Source: an uncultured Lachnospiraceae bacterium (GTDB lineage Bacteria; Bacillota; Clostridia; Lachnospirales; Lachnospiraceae). Taken from it: a stretch of DNA of 8,096 bases. A program made the translations under genes and the position numbers. The stretch lies in contig CALGGH010000089.1 in NCBI GenBank assembly GCA_937916415.1, positions 1-8,096 on the forward strand, read 5' to 3'. Shown here in pieces: positions 6,674-8,096 of this stretch (position 1 is the first letter of the stretch; every line of letters begins with the position of its first letter). The notes under the pieces are model-generated. The model made no database searches. It was given only the letters and a program-made list of their open reading frames with translations, and had not been told where the DNA came from.

Positions 6674-7858
6674 ATGAAAAAATTGATTATTGCGCTGGCT
6701 TTCGCCAGCCTTGGTACTGCTGCTAATGCACAGAACGCAATTGCACTCAACAATTTTTGGCAGAACTGGTTCGTTCAGGTCGGCGTTGACATGTCGCTTT
6801 CGAACCCTGGATATGCAAGCCAGTGGATTGACAATGTTTTCCCTAACGGAAAATCATTCGGTGTTGACGTTGCAGTAGGTAAGTGGTTCTCTCCGCAGAT
6901 TGCACTCCGTGGAAAACTGCAGTGGGAAAATGGTATCATTGATTCTGACCACCAGAATTTCAAGGGTACAGAAGAACCTTACAAGTGGGTTCCTCGCCAT
7001 GATGCAGGTGGTTATGGCTCTCTCACAGCTGACGCTATGCTGAACCTCAGCAACATCATCTGTGGCTACAACGAGAACCGTGTATGGAATATCATTCCAT
7101 TTGCGGGCGCCGGCTTCTTCCGCGCATTTGATGTGGGTCAGTACACTCCAGTACTCCGCACAGGTATCGAGAACACGTGGAAGATTGCGAAGAGACTGAA
7201 CATCTACCTCGACCTCACTTATGCCTGGACTACCGACAACTTCCTTCAGGGTTATGGTACATCCATCGGTGACAGAACCGACCCGGCTCGTCACAATGGT
7301 GTCCTCTCTGCTGACCTCGGTGTTCAGATCAACCTCGGTAAGACCAACTGGGACAAGGCTTACTCTCAGGCAGAGGTTGACGCACTGCTCAAGGCTAAGG
7401 ACGACAGAATCGCTGAGCTTGAGGCTGAGCTCGCACGCCTGCGTGCTGAGAACGCTAAGCTGCTCGCTGAAATCGCTCGTCTGAAAGAAGAGCTTGCTAA
7501 GAAGCCAGAGCCAGTGAAGCCAACTCCTCCAAGAATCGTTCAGAGCGCTGCCACTTCTGTATTCTTCGACAAGAACTCTACAGAAATCAAGTCAGAGAAG
7601 GATCTTGTGAACCTGAAGAACGTGGCTGACGTAGCTAAGGCTAATGGTAACAACATCGTCGTTACTGGTTCTGCCGACTCTGCTACCGGTACTCCTGAAA
7701 TTAACCAGAGACTCTCTGAGGGTCGTGCTGACGCAGTAGTTGAAGAGCTTGTGAACTACGGAGTTGACCGTGCGAAGATCACTACCGTTTATAAGGGTGG
7801 TGTGCTCGAAATCGAGCCTTACAACCTCAACCGTCGCGCCGTTGTTGAGCTGAAATAA
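6674..7858 (+). CDS. OmpA family outer-membrane protein with beta-barrel, coiled coil and peptidoglycan-binding domain
   Basis: The 394-residue protein probably spans the outer membrane and anchors it to peptidoglycan. It begins with a clear signal peptide, MKKLIIALAFASLGTAANA, with cleavage likely before Gln20. Residues about 20-230 are rich in aromatic and alternating hydrophobic residues, consistent with an eight-strand OmpA-like barrel. Residues 240-277 form a charged coiled coil with I/L spaced in heptads (I246, L249, L253, L256, L263, I267, L270, L274). A Pro-rich linker follows (residues 278-286). The OmpA C-terminal domain runs from about 290 to 394, with SVFFDKNS, D335 in GSADS and R387/R388 in NRRAVVEL as likely peptidoglycan contacts. 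The ATG at 6674 is preferred to an in-frame TTG at 6650 because it places the signal peptide correctly. Codons are strongly biased, suggesting high expression. A strong terminator follows, so it is probably monocistronic. Confidence 0.93.
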   Translation: MKKLIIALAFASLGTAANAQNAIALNNFWQNWFVQVGVDMSLSNPGYASQWIDNVFPNGKSFGVDVAVGKWFSPQIALRGKLQWENGIIDSDHQNFKGTEEPYKWVPRHDAGGYGSLTADAMLNLSNIICGYNENRVWNIIPFAGAGFFRAFDVGQYTPVLRTGIENTWKIAKRLNIYLDLTYAWTTDNFLQGYGTSIGDRTDPARHNGVLSADLGVQINLGKTNWDKAYSQAEVDALLKAKDDRIAELEAELARLRAENAKLLAEIARLKEELAKKPEPVKPTPPRIVQSAATSVFFDKNSTEIKSEKDLVNLKNVADVAKANGNNIVVTGSADSATGTPEINQRLSEGRADAVVEELVNYGVDRAKITTVYKGGVLEIEPYNLNRRAVVELK

Positions 7859-7882
7859 TCAGTAAGATAAATAACGAAAGAT

Positions 7883-7917
7883 AAAAAGGTGCTGATGAGT
7901 CAGCACCTTTTTATTTA
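7883..7917 (+). terminator. intrinsic terminator of ompA
   Basis: GGTGCTGA (7888-7895) pairs perfectly with TCAGCACC (7900-7907) around a TGAG loop. Flanking AAAAA (7883-7887) and TTTTT (7908-7912) extend the pairing to 13 bp, and more T-rich sequence follows. It begins 24 bases after the ompA stop. The flanking A and T tracts would let it work in both directions, though no convergent gene is visible. Confidence 0.93.
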
Positions 7918-7959
7918 TTACGATAAAAGCCCGCAAACAAAAGATTTTTGTGTTTTTTC

Positions 7960-7990
7960 TTTGTCGGTTCGTAAAAAAAGTGTACCTTTG
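7960..7990 (+). promoter_or_regulatory. Bacteroidetes-type promoter for tRNA-Pro
   Basis: TTTG at 7960-7963 and TACCTTTG at 7983-7990 are separated by 19 bases, matching the Bacteroidetes -33/-7 consensus (TTTG and TAnnTTTG) completely. The -7 element is followed by CA. Transcription would start near 7997, about 46 bases ahead of the tRNA. This sequence directly supports a Bacteroidetes origin for the right part of the window. Confidence 0.85.
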
Positions 7991-8042
7991 CAACGCTTTT
8001 GAGCAAAATAGGTCATTTTTTGTTGTTGACCACTCTTTTTTA

Positions 8043-8096
8043 CGGGGTATAGCGCAGTTGGTAGCGTTCCTGGTTTGGGACCAGGCGGTCGCGTGT
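8043..8096 (+). tRNA. tRNA-Pro (anticodon TGG), 3' end cut by the window
   Basis: The acceptor 5' strand CGGGGTA starts at 8043, followed by a D arm (GCGC, loop with GG, GCGT). The anticodon stem CCTGG/CCAGG (8069-8073 and 8081-8085) encloses the loop TTTGGGA, placing anticodon TGG at 8076-8078, which reads proline CCN codons. The variable loop and the 5' side of the T stem (GCGTG) follow. The window ends at the first base of the T loop, so the T-loop remainder, the 3' acceptor strand and any CCA are missing. Confidence 0.93.

Overview
The window reads as two unrelated pieces of bacterial DNA joined inside one open reading frame. Positions 1 to about 5080 look like a Lachnospiraceae-type Clostridia (Firmicutes) genome. 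They carry a tight co-directional housekeeping operon, yicC-gmk-rpoZ-rimO-pgsA-cinA, with a sigma70-type promoter and good Shine-Dalgarno sites before most genes. Positions from about 5083 to the end look like a Bacteroidetes genome of Prevotella/Bacteroides type. They hold the C-terminal two thirds of mutL, an OmpA-family outer-membrane protein gene and the start of a tRNA-Pro gene. Promoters here have the Bacteroidetes TAnnTTTG form, and ompA has no Shine-Dalgarno site.

Layout: 1-100 is a short tandem repeat with periods of 33, 33 and 21 bp. It stays open in one plus-strand frame to a stop at 132-134 and may be the tail of a repeat protein. A promoter at 103-131 precedes yicC (174-1052). 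Then come gmk (1074-1697), rpoZ (1729-1962), a hairpin at 1971-1998, rimO (2008-3339), pgsA (3336-3869, sharing ATGA with rimO) and cinA (from 3904). CinA is intact through residue 393 and then becomes MutL without a frame break, ending at 6405. An AT-rich gap with a promoter at about 6515-6545 leads to ompA (6674-7858), a strong terminator (7883-7917), a second Bacteroidetes promoter (7960-7990) and a tRNA-Pro(TGG) cut by the window end.

Functions: the first block serves RNA turnover (YicC), guanine nucleotide supply (Gmk), the omega subunit of RNA polymerase (RpoZ), methylthiolation of ribosomal protein S12 (RimO), phosphatidylglycerol synthesis (PgsA) and NMN/nucleotide-damage metabolism (CinA). 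The second block holds mismatch repair (MutL), an envelope protein tethering the outer membrane to peptidoglycan (OmpA family) and a tRNA.

I see no undescribed biological system. The most important observation is the CinA-MutL join, most simply a metagenome assembly or amplification chimera at a short shared sequence (Arg-Glu-Arg-Ile region, about 5071-5082). The 833-residue fused product should not be accepted as a real protein without read-level support.
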